Part shown: positions 46,501-56,955 of the stretch, piece after piece
How positions within the stretch are numbered: position 1 is the first letter of the stretch
Layout of the letters: each line of letters opens with the position of its first letter
NCBI GenBank assembly: GCA_009760855.2
Contig: WPIO01000027.1
Coordinates: 4,626,501-4,690,500 of the forward strand
DNA length: 64,000 bases
From: Cristatella mucedo
Lineage: Eukaryota; Bryozoa; Phylactolaemata; Cristatellidae
Direction of reading: 5' to 3'
Notes under the pieces: generated by a model
What the model was told of the DNA's origin: nothing
Seen by the model: the letters and a program-made list of their open reading frames with translations, nothing else
The model's database searches: none
Program-made: the position numbers and the translations under genes

Positions 46501-47036
46501 CGCATCGTCTGCAAGAGAAACGGCATCATTCGCAAGAAAGACGAACACTTGCATCATTCCCAAGAAAGGTACACACTTGCATTCATCTTTCTATAGAGAC
46601 GGAATCTTTCGCAAAAGTAACGGCTAAAACTACAATGTGAGTGACATTGCAAGATGGGGTGACGTCACTGGTTCGTGCGGGAAAGATAAGCTAGGTGTGG
46701 TTGAGATACAGCATCACCCACAATAGAAACGGCGTCTTCCACAAAAAATATGGCATAGTCAGCAACAAAGACAGTATCGGTAGCCTGAGTGACGGCATCA
46801 GCTGCATGAGAGATGACATCATCCGAAAGAGAGGCTGCACCATGCTCAACAGAGACGGCATCGTCAGCAAGTGAAACGACAGTGTGGGCTAGGAACACTT
46901 CACCGTTCGCATAGGAGGCGGCTGCAACTGCAATAGAAATGGCATATCAAACTGCACTAGAGTCACTAGGGCGTTCGTCATATTTACGCTGGTTGTGACT
47001 GAGACACAGCACCGTCGCCAATGTAAAATTCGTCAA

Positions 47037-47292
47037 CCGCTTTAAAAAGAACTTATAAACACACCTATTTAGACAGCATATAGCGGGTCTGTTTGATTGG
47101 TCCATCATGTGCTTATGCGTGCTGACACTGTGCATGCTGCCACTAACCATATTATGCATGTTGTTTATCAAACATGATATTACTCACTATTTAATCGTGT
47201 TTCCCTTTGCAGAAAATGTAAAGCACCTAGCAAAAGACTTAGTTCTCTGAGGGCGCCTTATCAAGAGCATTATTATTATTATTTATATTATT
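47037..47292 (+). mobile_element. CR1/L2-type LINE, 3' UTR fragment
   Basis: About 255 bp remain: the last codons of the LINE frame, the 3' UTR (with the word GTGCTTATGCGTGCTGACAC), hairpin tail and ATT repeats. One internal block present in other copies is missing. Inserted in the 21-bp array. Confidence 0.88.
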
Positions 47293-47986
47293 AGAGACCT
47301 GGAAGCTGTGGAAAGAGAGGTTGTATGATGCGGCAGAGAGACCTAACTAAGCTGTAGACACACACACACACACACACATCATGCCTACGTAATGCATGGT
47401 TCGCAAGAGAGACGGCATTTCCGTCAAGAGAGAATACATTGAGTGCAAGAGAGAAGGTTACCGTCCGCTACACGGTATCGTTCACAAGAGAGACTGGTTC
47501 GTCTACTAGAGAGAAGGCACCGTCAACTAGGACACGTTATCCTTTGCCAGAGAGACGGCTACAACCTCAAACAATTACCTAGGAAGATGCGGCGGAGTCG
47601 CTGCAGCGTGCAGCACAGATAGGCTGAGTAGTTGAGCCACCGCATCATCTGTTATAGAAACGGCCTCAGTCGCAAAGGTGATGGCATGATCAGCAAAAGT
47701 GAAGGCAACGTCAGCAAGAGAGACGGCATCAGTAGTTACAACGACGATGTTGGCCGCAAGAGCGACGGCATTGGTAGCTAAAGCAATGGCATCAGCTGCA
47801 GGAGAGATTGTATCTTTTGCAAGAGAGATGGCTACAACCGTGTGAGATATGGCGTGGCAAGATGCTTCGGAGAGACTGCAGCATGCAGCTGAGAGACGCA
47901 TAGTGTGTACAAGAGTCCGTCGCATGCAGTAGAGACTTAGTAGCGGGCACTAGGGAGACTTTGAATTGCTGTGAAAGAGACTGCAA
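47293..47986. repeat. 21-bp array continuation with (CA)n
   Basis: Diverged 21-bp array sequence with an (AC)n microsatellite at 47358-47378. The array is split by the LTR element that starts at 47987. The minus frame 47575-47925 reads VALATNAVALAANI-type repeats. Confidence 0.75.
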
Positions 47987-48126
47987 TGTGATAACAGAGC
48001 TATCGGGCGGAGCCACAACAACGTGACCAATAAGGAGAGGCCTTGCTCACGGTGCGGTCCTGGAGCGGACATTAGATGGTTGCTAATAAACGTGATTTGT
48101 TCATTGTAGTGCGTCTTTTCATTACA
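47987..48126 (+). repeat. 5' LTR
   Basis: The LTR matches 52101-52240 over its whole length, including GGCC TTGCTCACGGTGCGG, GATGGTTGC and AATAAACGTGAT. The AATAAA may be the polyadenylation signal. The sequence after it (CGGTAGCAGCGGTAAAG) occupies the primer-binding-site position but I cannot match it to a tRNA. Confidence 0.9.
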
Positions 48127-48172
48127 CGGTAGCAGCGGTAAAGTTAAAAGACTCCCCCTGAAAATCAAAGAG

Positions 48173-48606
48173 ATGGCCAAGTGTAACCCTCCAGCGGAAT
48201 TCACCTTTGTTGACCCGGCGTTAGGGCGTCTTGGAGAAATCATTTTCGCCATTATGTCACGGCAACGAAGTTGACGGCGGAGGAACAGAACGTACATATA
48301 AGTACACTCTTGTACGCCATGGGGGAGTAAGCTGAAGCAATTTTCGACACCTTTACCTATGAGGTCGACCGAGTGAATACGTTGGATCTCATCTTGGGCA
48401 AGTTTGATAATTATTTCATACCACGAAGGAATATTATCCACGATCTCTCTATGTTCAACCGCCGCTTTCAACATCCGGGTGAATCTACCGAGGCATTCAT
48501 ATGCACACTACTTGATTTAGCTTCGCACTTTGAATACGGCGCAATAAAAGATGAGTTGGTCCGAGATCGCCTGGTTGTGGGCTTGTCTGACCTTAAACTT
48601 TAAGAA
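48173..48606 (+). pseudogene. LTR element gag, N-terminal part
   Basis: A start codon at 48173 begins MAKCNPPAEFTF, then frames change more than once near 48230-48330. The later piece (48373-48603) has FDNYFIPRRNIIHDLSMFN, HPGESTEAFI and VRDRLVVGLSD, the pattern of gypsy-type capsid domains. It would form the virus-like particle. A stop at 48601-48603 separates it from the zinc-knuckle part. Confidence 0.8.
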
Positions 48607-48633
48607 GCCCTGCAACTAATCCCCGATCTTACG

Positions 48634-49497
48634 TTGGCTGTGGCGGTACAAATGGCGCGTCAGACGGAGACGGTAAAATCACAGCTCAGTCTGGAGCACC
48701 TGGTTTCAGATGTCTCTGAGGTTCGTCGGCGATCACATTTCTCTGACTGTCCTGAGCCCTGCGTCTTTGAGGCTAGCAGCCACACAGACCGTAGGAGAGT
48801 TAAGCTTTTTGACAATCTAAAAGAAGATGACAGCTGCCGGAACTGTGACTCGGCTCACACTTCTGGAGACTGCCCAGCGAGAGACCGCCGTTGCAATACC
48901 TGTGGAAAGTTGGGCCACTATGCAGTGCGGTGCAAATCATGCATAAAACCCGACGCTAAAGTAAGAGATATCGCGGCTGAATGCGACGGTGAGAACTATA
49001 CAGTGGATGCCGTTACAAAGCTGATAGCGGTGGAATGCCAGTCGGCAAGGGCATCATCACCATGGCAAGTGGATTTGTTCGGGTATGGAATGACCGTGCC
49101 GTTTAAAATAGATAGTGGCGCTGACGTAAAAGTCATTTCGGAAGACACGTATGATCGACTGCTACAACTACCTCGCCTCGAGCCTACAGCAGCAAAATTA
49201 TACAGCGTTGACAACCGCCTGGCTTGTAAGGGTACCTTCAAAGCGAGGTTAAAGCGGAAAGAAACGATTTATCTTCGGCCAGTCTATGTAGTCATTGGAG
49301 CAAGAAATAGGCTCCTCAGCCTAGAAGCTTCTCTGTGCATGAGACTGATTAAACTCAGCGTAGAGGAGACTATTCTTCGAAACTCGGTATTTGGAGAAAT
49401 CAGATTGATGCAATGCCAGCCGGTGAAAATTTGTCTCAAGCCTGATACTGCGTGCACACAGCCTGGCGAATACCCAGAGCACTGTTCCCTTTGGTAA
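48634..49497 (+). pseudogene. LTR element zinc knuckles and aspartic protease
   Basis: This open piece of 287 codons carries two zinc knuckles, CRNCDSAHTSGDC (CX2CX3HX4C) and CNTCGKLGHYAVRC (CX2CX4HX4C), at about 48838-48945. These bind the RNA genome. After a linker comes FKIDSGADVKVI with the protease Asp-Ser-Gly (49111), then a strand RPVYVVIGARNRLLS and the sequence leading toward the reverse transcriptase. A frame change at about 49450-49490 moves into the next piece. The protease site looks intact, but it is cut off from a full polyprotein. Confidence 0.85.
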
Positions 49498-50720
49498 AAG
49501 AAGAACTTCTTCGAATGGAGAAGAACGGCTTCGTGGAACGTGTATCGCAGCCAACCAAGTGGTGCTCCCCAATAGTACCTGTCATAAAGCCAGACGGCAA
49601 AGTGCGTCTTTGTATCAAATTAAAGCACCTAAATTAAGCAGTGGTTCGTGAAAGGTACGTGCTACCTACACTTGACGAGATTTTGCCTCAGCTTTTTGGT
49701 ACTACAATTTTCTCAAAGTTGGGCGCCTCTAACGGATTTTGGGCTATTCCGTTGTCCTACGAAAGCACTCGCTTAACGACGTTTATAACGCCGTTTGGAC
49801 GTTTTTGTTTTCGCCGGCTGCCCTTTTGCATTACTAGCGCGGAGATCTTTTAACGACTGATGCATGACTTCTTAGGTGAGATAGAAGGTGCAGCATTTAT
49901 ATGGAAGATTTTTTTGTTTATGGATCCACAGTGGTTGAGCATGGCGATAGATTGCGTCGTGTCATTTCCGAAATTTTAAAGTCGGGCTTAAAGTTGAATA
50001 GAGATACATGTACATTCCGCCAGCCTACTTTGACAGTCTTTGGGCATGTTATTGATGCCAGCGGCGTCCGGCCTTCAGACGACAAAATAGAAGCCATCCT
50101 CAACCTCCACGATCTAACATACATAGCCGAGCTAAAGAGATGCCTTAGTATGATGAACTACCTCGGCCGGTTTGTGCCGAATCTGGCCACGGTCTCAAAA
50201 CCGCTAAATGATCTCTCGTCAGACTCAGTATGGTTTTGGAGGCATAGCCAGAAGAAAGCCTTCCGGAGAGCAAAGTTGCTTTTAACAAAGGCACCAGTGT
50301 TGGCTTACTTCGACCCAACAAAGTGGGAGATTGTCTGTGCCGATGCCAGTAGCAATGGTCTAGATGCCGTTCTGCTTCCTTGCCATGGATCGAGGGAGAC
50401 AAGATGTGCGACCTGTCGTATTTGCATCCCTCACGTTGTCAGGCGCCGAAACAAGATACGCTCAGATCGAAAAATAGTGCCTTGCGGCGATGTGGGCGTG
50501 CGAAAAGTTCAGTCAGTTCCTTATTGGTCTGCCTTCTTTCGAGCTTCGTACTGACCATAAACCACTCATACCGTTGCTCATGACTAAGGACTTTGACCAG
50601 GTTTCGGTTAGATGCCAACGCTCATTGATGCGAATGATGCATTTTAACCCTCACGCTATGAATGTGCCTGGGAAGACCCTTATGATAGCTGATACGTTTC
50701 AAGAGCACCACTGCGTGTGA
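49452..50720 (+). pseudogene. LTR element reverse transcriptase and RNase H
   Basis: Successive frames carry KNGFVERVSQPTKWCSPIV and KPDGKVRLCI, then TTIFSKLGASNGFWAIPL (motif A), the FGRFCFRRLPFC block, and YMEDFFVYGSTVVEH (motif C). Motif A has Gly for the catalytic Asp (codon 49722), and the YMDD-type motif reads YMED (49898-49909), so polymerase activity is lost. The connection GHVIDASGVRPSDDKIEAI and RNase H start CADASSNGLDAVLL follow, then frame changes and the remains of RNase H (ELRTDHKPL near 50535). Stops separate the parts. Confidence 0.88.
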
Positions 50721-50806
50721 GTGAGGAATACAACCAAACCGAGGCTGTTCAACTCTACGTAGACATCGTTGTTTCTAAATCGCTTTCAGTAGCTCACTTG
50801 AGCTAA

Positions 50807-52006
50807 GTGAAGCAGGCTACCTCTGACGACAGTGGGCTACCGGCTGTCATAAAGTATACGCTGTCAGGGTGTCCTAAATCGAGCAAGGGCCTACCTGAAA
50901 CCATGCGGAAGTACTTTACCATAAGTAGCCATCGTTCTGTATCAAATGGATTACTACTGTATGACGATCGCATATATATCCCTCAAAGCTTTCAGGCTTT
51001 TCTCTTGGAGCGGATCCACGACGGCCACCAGGGAGTGACAGAATTTTGGGACCGAGCAAGGTCGTGTGTATACTGGCTAGGAATCAGCCAATACGACATA
51101 TGTCGATTCTTGCTGCTTCTGTCAAAAGAACCAGAGGAGACAACTACATGAGCTACTCATCCCTACACCGTTGCTCAGTGTTTATTGGCATCAAGTCGCT
51201 GCCGATCTCTTCGAACACGAAGGACGACAGCACCTGATTGTGATCGACTTTTACTCCAGATATATGGAAATCACTCCATTATCTAAATCGACGACCAAAG
51301 AAGTTGTGGCCGAACTGCAGACCATATTTGCTCGCTGGGGCATACCAGAGTCGTTGTAGTCTGACAGTTGTCCACAATTTTCATCCCACGAATTTGGCGA
51401 TTTTGCTAGACGATATGGGTTCAAACATATAACGACCAGCCCACATTTTCCGCCAGCTAAGGGAGAAGTGAAAAGAGCGGTGCAAACTGCCAAACTATTG
51501 TGAGGCAGCCTGATTCGTGCCTCGCATTATTGATTCAGAGGTTGACGCCATGCACCTCTACAGGCTTCAGACCGGCAAAACTGATCACGCGACGGCAGAT
51601 TAGGACGACTTTGCCAGTGCTCCCTTGGCATGTTGAACCACAATGGCCTACACAAGAAAAGGTGCAACTCAACGACGACCGTGCAAAAGAGCTTCAACAG
51701 CAATACCACCGTCGCCACCATTCTGCTCGCCCACTTCCACCTCTTCAACCCGGCCAACCGGTATTAGTGCGGACTGATGATGGAAACCACTGGATCGCAC
51801 ATGCAACGGTGACAGCTCAAGCGAGTACACTTCGGTCGTTTGTCATGCAGACTGACTATGGCAGCACTCTTCGGCGGAACAGAAGGCATCTTCGACCCAT
51901 TGACACCGATCCACAGGTCACCAACAGCGAACATCCTGGCAGTTCCCTAAATCTACCGAAACCTATACCTGCAGTTCAAGATCAGTCTCCAAGTATTGCC
52001 GATTAG
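50807..52006 (+). pseudogene. LTR element integrase
   Basis: The zinc-binding N-terminus is partly seen: RIHDGHQGVTEFWDRARSCV with His-His, but the Cys pair is lost in a frame change. The catalytic core has HLIVIDFYSRYMEITPL (first Asp, near 51240) and, after a stop at 51357, a SDSCPQF segment that replaces the usual D-NGPQF. The Glu region appears as AKGEVKRAVQTAK near 51460. A later frame (51500-52006) contains QPVLVRTDDGNHWIAHATVT and a basic tail, like gypsy integrase C-termini. The enzyme would insert the cDNA into host DNA; it is dead. Confidence 0.85.
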
Positions 52007-52087
52007 ATGCACACCTCTCAAGGTCAAACGACAACAAGGTCTGGAAGGCTGGTAAAGCCAGTCCGAAGGCTATATGAGACAGTTCCT

Positions 52088-52100
52088 ATTTGGGGGGAGG
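52088..52100 (+). promoter_or_regulatory. Polypurine tract of the LTR element
   Basis: TTGGGGGGAGG lies immediately before the 3' LTR, the position where plus-strand DNA synthesis is primed. Confidence 0.75.
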
Positions 52101-52240
52101 TGTGATAACAGAGCTATCAGGCGAAGCCAAAACCAAGTAACCAATCAGGAAAGGCCTCGCTCACGGTGCGGTTATGGAACGGACATAAGATGGTTGCCAA
52201 TAAACGTGATCTGTTCAATTTGATGCGTCTTATCATTACA
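52101..52240 (+). repeat. 3' LTR, followed by a 16-bp duplication
   Basis: It matches the 5' LTR. Its last 16 bp (GCGTCTTATCATTACA) are repeated once more at 52241-52256. This extra copy is not part of the 5' LTR. Confidence 0.9.
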
Positions 52241-52256
52241 GCGTCTTATCATTACA

Positions 52257-52990
52257 TGCTACATAGGGCTAACAGAGGCAACATGTGGCGTAGAGACGGC
52301 TTCATCGGCAATACGAACGGCGGCGTCCGAAAGTGAGACCATTTAGTTCGAGAATGTGACGGAATTGTTCGCAATAAAAACGTCATCAACCGCAACGTAT
52401 AAAGTGGTGAGCCATGATGGCACACTGGGTTAGGCGGTTGCTTTCACGTCAGCGGTCCCGAGGTCGTAGATTCGATTCCTTCAGAGAGCGATTCTTTATT
52501 TCCACTGATAGCGGTGGTAATAGCCGCAAACGCTCTTCTGTCGCTATACAAAAAGAGGCTACTTAACCAGCTAGGACTTTTTTTAGATGCATTAGATAGA
52601 GATACTGCAGCAAGCAGCAGAGAGAGAAGCTTGTATAGGAGGCCTGGAAGCGTTTTTCAGACAGTTTGTAGCGTGGTACAGAGAGAAACTAGCATGCGGT
52701 AGAAAGACACAGCATGTGGCATACAAATGCATCACCTGCAAGGGAGATGGTATCGTCCGCAACAGAGATTGCATCGTCCGCAAGAGAGACGGCATCATCT
52801 GCTAGAGACACGGTATCGTTCGCATAAGAGACGGCTATAACTTCAAACGAAATGGCATGGCAAGAGGCGGCGGAGTCACTGATGCTTGCGTCTCATATAT
52901 ACATGGTATGGTGTCACCGAAGCATCATTCCCAATAGAAAGGGCGTCAACCACAAGAGATACGGCATCGTCGGCAAGAGAGATTGCACCG
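52257..52990. repeat. 21-bp array fragment
   Basis: Array sequence resumes after the LTR element and contains a SINE at 52411-52586. Units such as GGCATCATCTGCTAGAGACAC are recognised. Confidence 0.75.
52411..52586 (+). mobile_element. tRNA-derived SINE, family 1, copy e
   Basis: The head is GATGGCACACTGGGTTAGGC with GATTCGATTCC as box B and GCGGTCCCGAGGTCG; the body is diverged in the hairpin (CACTGATAGCGGTGG); the tail is AAAAAGAGGCTACTTAACC with a T run. Confidence 0.86.
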
Positions 52991-53189
52991 CCTCCTGACA
53001 TAGAGCGCTCTAACAAGCGTTCGTGTTCGTTGCAGAATTCTTACAAAAACCAAAGTTCTTGCAAACATCTTATACGGAAACGATACAGCTAAGACCTGTT
53101 TAAAGTTATTCTGATTTTTATTTGACCGTAGTGCGTAAGAAATTACGTGCTTATGGATATCTAAACGCTTATCGCTTTGGGCTGCTGGG
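52991..53189. other. No recognisable feature
   Basis: Unique-looking sequence with repeated words CAAGCGTTCGTGTTC and AAGTTCTTGC; no gene seen. Confidence 0.4.
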
Positions 53190-53576
53190 TCTCCCACGCC
53201 GGCAGCTGCCTTAGCTCCACCGGCGGCTAGTAACCTGCATGTTAGTTATGATTGTCAGCAGCTGTTATCGCTTCGTCATCGTAGATCAAATGAATTCATA
53301 GATGCTAATGTTGTTTCTAAGATTCATGAACTATGCATTACCAAACTAAAAGCAACCTGTAGCCACTGTTGTGGCCGGAACCGCCAGGTCGAACGCCGCT
53401 CGTTGAGCGGGAACTGGGAGCTGAGTACCCGCTCTTTTGGTATTCCTTTCATTGTATCGAGCCGCTCAGCAAGTTACCCCATATGTATCACTGTGAATCT
53501 CTCTAAAATAGTCGTCATCAGGCTTGTTATAACTCTACCGGCCAGATTTATCACTTACCTTTGAAATCCTTGTTCA

Positions 53577-54266
53577 ATGTGTAATAAACCTCTTGTGATA
53601 AGCGACCTTATTTCTAAAAATAGTGTCGACCCGCTCGCCCTAACTGAAACTTGGCTAAAATCGATAAACTGCTCGACGACTAAAGATGCAACCCCATCTG
53701 GTTTCTCGTTCTCTCACACCTCTAGATCAATCAAAACTATGGGTGAATATGCTGTTATCTTGCACTCAAAATTCAACTTCAAGCCATTTGCAGTACCCGC
53801 GAAGCAGTCTTTTGAATCAATTGTCTTGGTCTCATCCGAAAACAAGCTACCGATAGTAGCAGTAGTCTATCGTCCACCAGGTACCAATGCCTTCTTTATC
53901 TCAGATTCCTCAAATCTCATTTCGAATCTGTGTGCAAGAAATCGATCCTTCCACGTTGTGGTTAATTTCAACGTTCACTTTGATAAATTATCTGACGCTT
54001 TCATCACCGAATTTCGTGCATTCACCAACTCATTGTCTCTTGTAGCTCATGTGCAAGGCCCTACTCACATCAGGGGTCATACACTCGACCAGATGTTCTC
54101 ATTCAACTGCACTTCATCATCACCAATTATTACTAAATTCTACCTATCTGACCACATGCAGATCTCATTCAATCTACAGTGTGTGCCGCTCGACGAGTTT
54201 GCACCTCTTACAAAAGCTAACTGTGCGCCCTTGCCCAGACGGCCTATGGTTTGCCACAGACATTAA
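53577..54266 (+). pseudogene. LINE endonuclease, second copy
   Basis: An open piece of 229 codons has LTETWLKSINC, VVYRPPGTNAFF and LSDHMQISFNL near its end. The GDFN motif reads VNFN, so the metal/active-site Asp is lost. About 130 bp of the first copy (between the SDH region and LDEFAPL) are deleted. The frame ends at 54266 by a shift that arose separately from that in the first copy. Confidence 0.85.
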
Positions 54267-54280
54267 ACTAGCCAAGTATA

Positions 54281-56198
54281 CCAAGTGCAAGCTTTAAAAA
54301 GCATGCACAAGATCAGGACTGACTGTCCATCGATAGGCATATGAAGACTACTGTAGGTCGAACCAATCGACCCTAGCAAAGGTAAAGTCTAGCTTCTATA
54401 AAAACATTGTTGAATCACAGACTCAAAATCCTAAAATGCTGATGTCGACGATAAACCATCTCCTCAACCGCTCCAAGATTAGCTGATGATCCTGGTGATG
54501 ATCTAGCCAATCGCTTCTCTCGATTCTTTGTGCGGAAGATAGACAAGATCAGGAAGTCCATCCCTGCGATGACAACATTCCCACTAGAATGCTGTTCCCT
54601 CATTCCTGACTGCACCTCAATGTCTACATTTAAGCAGATCACTAGTGACATAGTCCTGAAGTTCGTTTCTAAATCAAAGAAAGCAACAAGTCCTGTGGTC
54701 CATCCCACTGTCCTGCTCATACGTTACATTGATTTGCTGCCATGCATACCTAACATCATTTATATGTGATTAGCCTCAGGTCATGTCCCAGCACCATTCA
54801 AAAAAGCTGTAGTAAGGCCACTTCTCAAGAAAGCGACACTAAACTAAAAGAATTTGAGCAACTACAACCCAGTCTCCCTTCGACGATTTCTATCAAAGCC
54901 AATGGAACGGGTCATGGTAGACCAGCTGAACGTCTATATCGAAACTTGAAACCTTGCTAGTAAGTTCCAGTCCGGCCTTAGTAATAATCACTCTACAGAG
55001 TCAGCATTGCTTAGGGTATCAGACGACTTACTTAGGAAGGCAAACATGAGTAGAGTGTCTCTGCTTGTTTTGCTCGATCTTTTGGAAGCTTTTGATATTA
55101 TCGATCACACAAATCTTGTAGAGCGCATCTCATCTCACCTGGGCATCACTGGCACTGCTCTGCACCTGTTCAGGTCCTATCTATGCCAAGCTGGTTTGGA
55201 CCAGCGGTTAAGATGCTCTCCCCAAATAAGGTCTGGCTGAGGTCGTGGGCTCGAGCCCCGAGGCACATGTGAAGCACATGAATAGTGATTAGGTTCTCTT
55301 AGGGTGCTATACAAATGAACTATATATCTGAGTGAGAGATTCAGGAATATTGGAGTGAATGGACAAAGATCATCCGAGGTACCTCATAAATATGGGGTAC
55401 TTCAGGGCTCCATGCTACGTCCGGTTCTTTCCACGGTTTATACTCTCTTGCTTATGTGATTGCCAAGCACAATCAAAGCTTTCACTTCTATGCGGATGAC
55501 ACTCAGTTTTACCTTTGCTTTGATTCCTCCCAGCCTTCGAGCACCTCGAATTCTCTCAACTCACTTGCTGCATGTATTGATGACATCTGCACATGGAGGG
55601 CAGACATTTTCCAAAACTAAACGATGATAAAACTGACTAACTAGTTATTGGCAAACCCGGTGTGATTCAGAAATTGAAAAGGCTGACGCTCAAGATTGGC
55701 TCTGCCAGCATGTCTACTGTTAAATCAGCTCGAAACCTAGATGTCATGTTCCAAAGTAACCTCTCGTTAGACAACCACATCAGCTCCACAGTCAAATCTG
55801 CCTATTTTCAGCTACATAACATTGCTAAAATTCGGGCTTGTTTAGATAAGGATACCACGTCTAAGTCGGCCCATGCAATCGTGACATCCCGTCTCGACTT
55901 CTGCAACTCACTGCTTACTGGCCTACCGGCATGTGCGATCAAGTGATTGCAGCTGGTCCAAAACTCTGCTGCTAGGCTTGTCTCTCGTGAGCCTTGCATT
56001 TGCAAAATCACACCACTTCTCGCCGATCTGCACTGGCTACTAGTCAAGCCACGGATTGACTTCAAGGTTCGGTCGCTCACTTCTAGGTCACTTCATTCTT
56101 TGGTTCTAGCCTATCTGTCAGATTCTCTTCCCCACCAGACCAAGCATCGTTCCACCCACTTTTCGGAGTCCAACAGTCTAGCCGTGATTACACATTAG
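54281..56198 (+). pseudogene. LINE reverse transcriptase, second copy, split
   Basis: Pieces at 54530-54769, 55007-55240, 55662-55946 and 55947-56198 line up in order with the first copy. Motif A reads LLVLLDLLEAFDIIDH, keeping the catalytic Asp that the first copy lost, and YADD is visible near 55491-55502. SINE family 2 interrupts the coding region between motif A and the YADD region. Stop codons and frame changes show decay. Confidence 0.85.
55184..55328 (+). mobile_element. tRNA-derived SINE, family 2, copy b
   Basis: The insertion splits the LINE sequence between TCCTATCT and GAGTGAGAG. The head is GCTGGTTTGGACCAGCGGTT and the box-B-like region GTGGGCTCGAGCCCCGAGGC. The tail retains the LINE-like hairpin in diverged form (ATTAGGTTCTCTTAGGGTGC). 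Confidence 0.88.
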
Positions 56199-56353
56199 GT
56201 AAGGCGGTTGCTTTCATGACCTCGGCCCCGAGGTCGTGGGTTCGATTCCTGCGGTGGGCTATTCTTTACCACCACTGCAAGAGGTGGTGATAGCAGTAAA
56301 GGCTCATCTGTCGCTATCCAAAAAGAGGCTGTTTAAGCAGCTTGGATTTATTT
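56182..56353 (+). mobile_element. tRNA-derived SINE, family 1, copy f
   Basis: The insertion lies between CAACAGTCTAG and AACCTCGTA of the LINE. The head is GATTACACATTAGGTAAGGC, box B GGTTCGATTCC, and the tail AAAAAGAGGCTGTTTAAGC. Confidence 0.9.
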
Positions 56354-56748
56354 AAACCTCGTAAAAACCTCAAATCCTTTGGAGACCGTGCATTTAGTTC
56401 GTATGCTCCTTAAGCCTGGACCTTCTTCCCGACATGCGTCAGAGCATCCCCTGACTTGACCACACTTTAAAAGAACTTGAATACACACCTAGTTAGGACA
56501 GCGTTTAGTGGGTCCCTATGATTCGTCCTTCATGTGCTTATGCGTGCTGACACTGTGCATGCTGCCACTATCCAAATTTGCATGCTAGCCCTGTTCATGT
56601 CACCCCTAACCATGTTATCCATGCTGTTTGTTTATCAAGCATGATATCACTCACCATTCAATTGCATTTTCCTTTGCAGCCAATGTAAAGCGCATAGAAA
56701 GAGATTGAGTTACCTGAATGCGCTTTATCAAGTGCATGATTATTATTA

Positions 56749-56955
56749 AGAGAAATAGCATGGCAAAATGCGGCGGAGTCACTTGAGCGTGAGGCACATA
56801 TAGGCAGGGTAATATTTAGTTACAGCATCATCTGCAATTGCAACGGCATCGCCTGCAAAAGAGACGGCATCTTCCGTGAGAAAGACGTCATCAGTAGCTA
56901 GAGCGACGGCATCAGCTGTAAGAGAGACGGCCCCGACGGCATTTGTAAAAACACG
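56749..56955. repeat. 21-bp array fragment
   Basis: A short stretch of array (units such as GAGACGGCATCTTCCGTGAG) between the LINE and the 247-bp satellite. Confidence 0.75.

Larger units (their letters stand above)
39216..47036. repeat. 21-bp minisatellite array 2
   Basis: The same family as 16191-20715, here about 7.8 kb with two SINEs (40634 and 43404). Runs of the 21-bp unit alternate with a conserved spacer. On plus the spacer reads GACGGCTACAACCGCAA and AAGAAATGGCATGGCAAGAT, then a GTCACTGG block, a CAGATACGCTGGGTGTGGTT block and CATCATCCGCAATAGAAACG. This gives a higher-order repeat of roughly 300-450 bp. The minus frame 43521-44360 stays open for 279 codons, and the plus frame 43942-44340 for 132. 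Confidence 0.85.
47987..52240 (+). mobile_element. Ty3/gypsy LTR retrotransposon, decayed, with both LTRs
   Basis: Two LTRs of 140 bp, both starting TGTGATAACAGAGCTATC and ending ATTACA, flank a gag, protease, reverse transcriptase, RNase H and integrase order, as in Ty3/gypsy (Metaviridae). The internal region is about 4 kb. The LTR pair differs at roughly 20 of 140 sites by eye, so the insertion is old. Catalytic residues are lost in the reverse transcriptase and integrase, and all frames are broken. It is inserted in the 21-bp array. No clear target-site duplication is left (flanks CTGCAA and TGCTAC). Confidence 0.9.
53190..56748 (+). mobile_element. CR1/L2-type LINE, second long copy, with two SINEs inside
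   Basis: This copy matches the element at 12315-15692 from leader to tail. It is interrupted by SINE family 2 at 55184-55328 and by SINE family 1 at 56182-56353. The coding region is more decayed than in the first copy: many frame changes and a deletion between the SDH motif and the reverse transcriptase linker. It ends with the hairpin tail and a short ATT run (56735-56748). Confidence 0.92.

Noticed and set aside
39216-47036. A CRISPR-like array, because of regular short repeats
   Set aside because: Units are contiguous and diverged without unique spacers, and the context is animal-type repeats.
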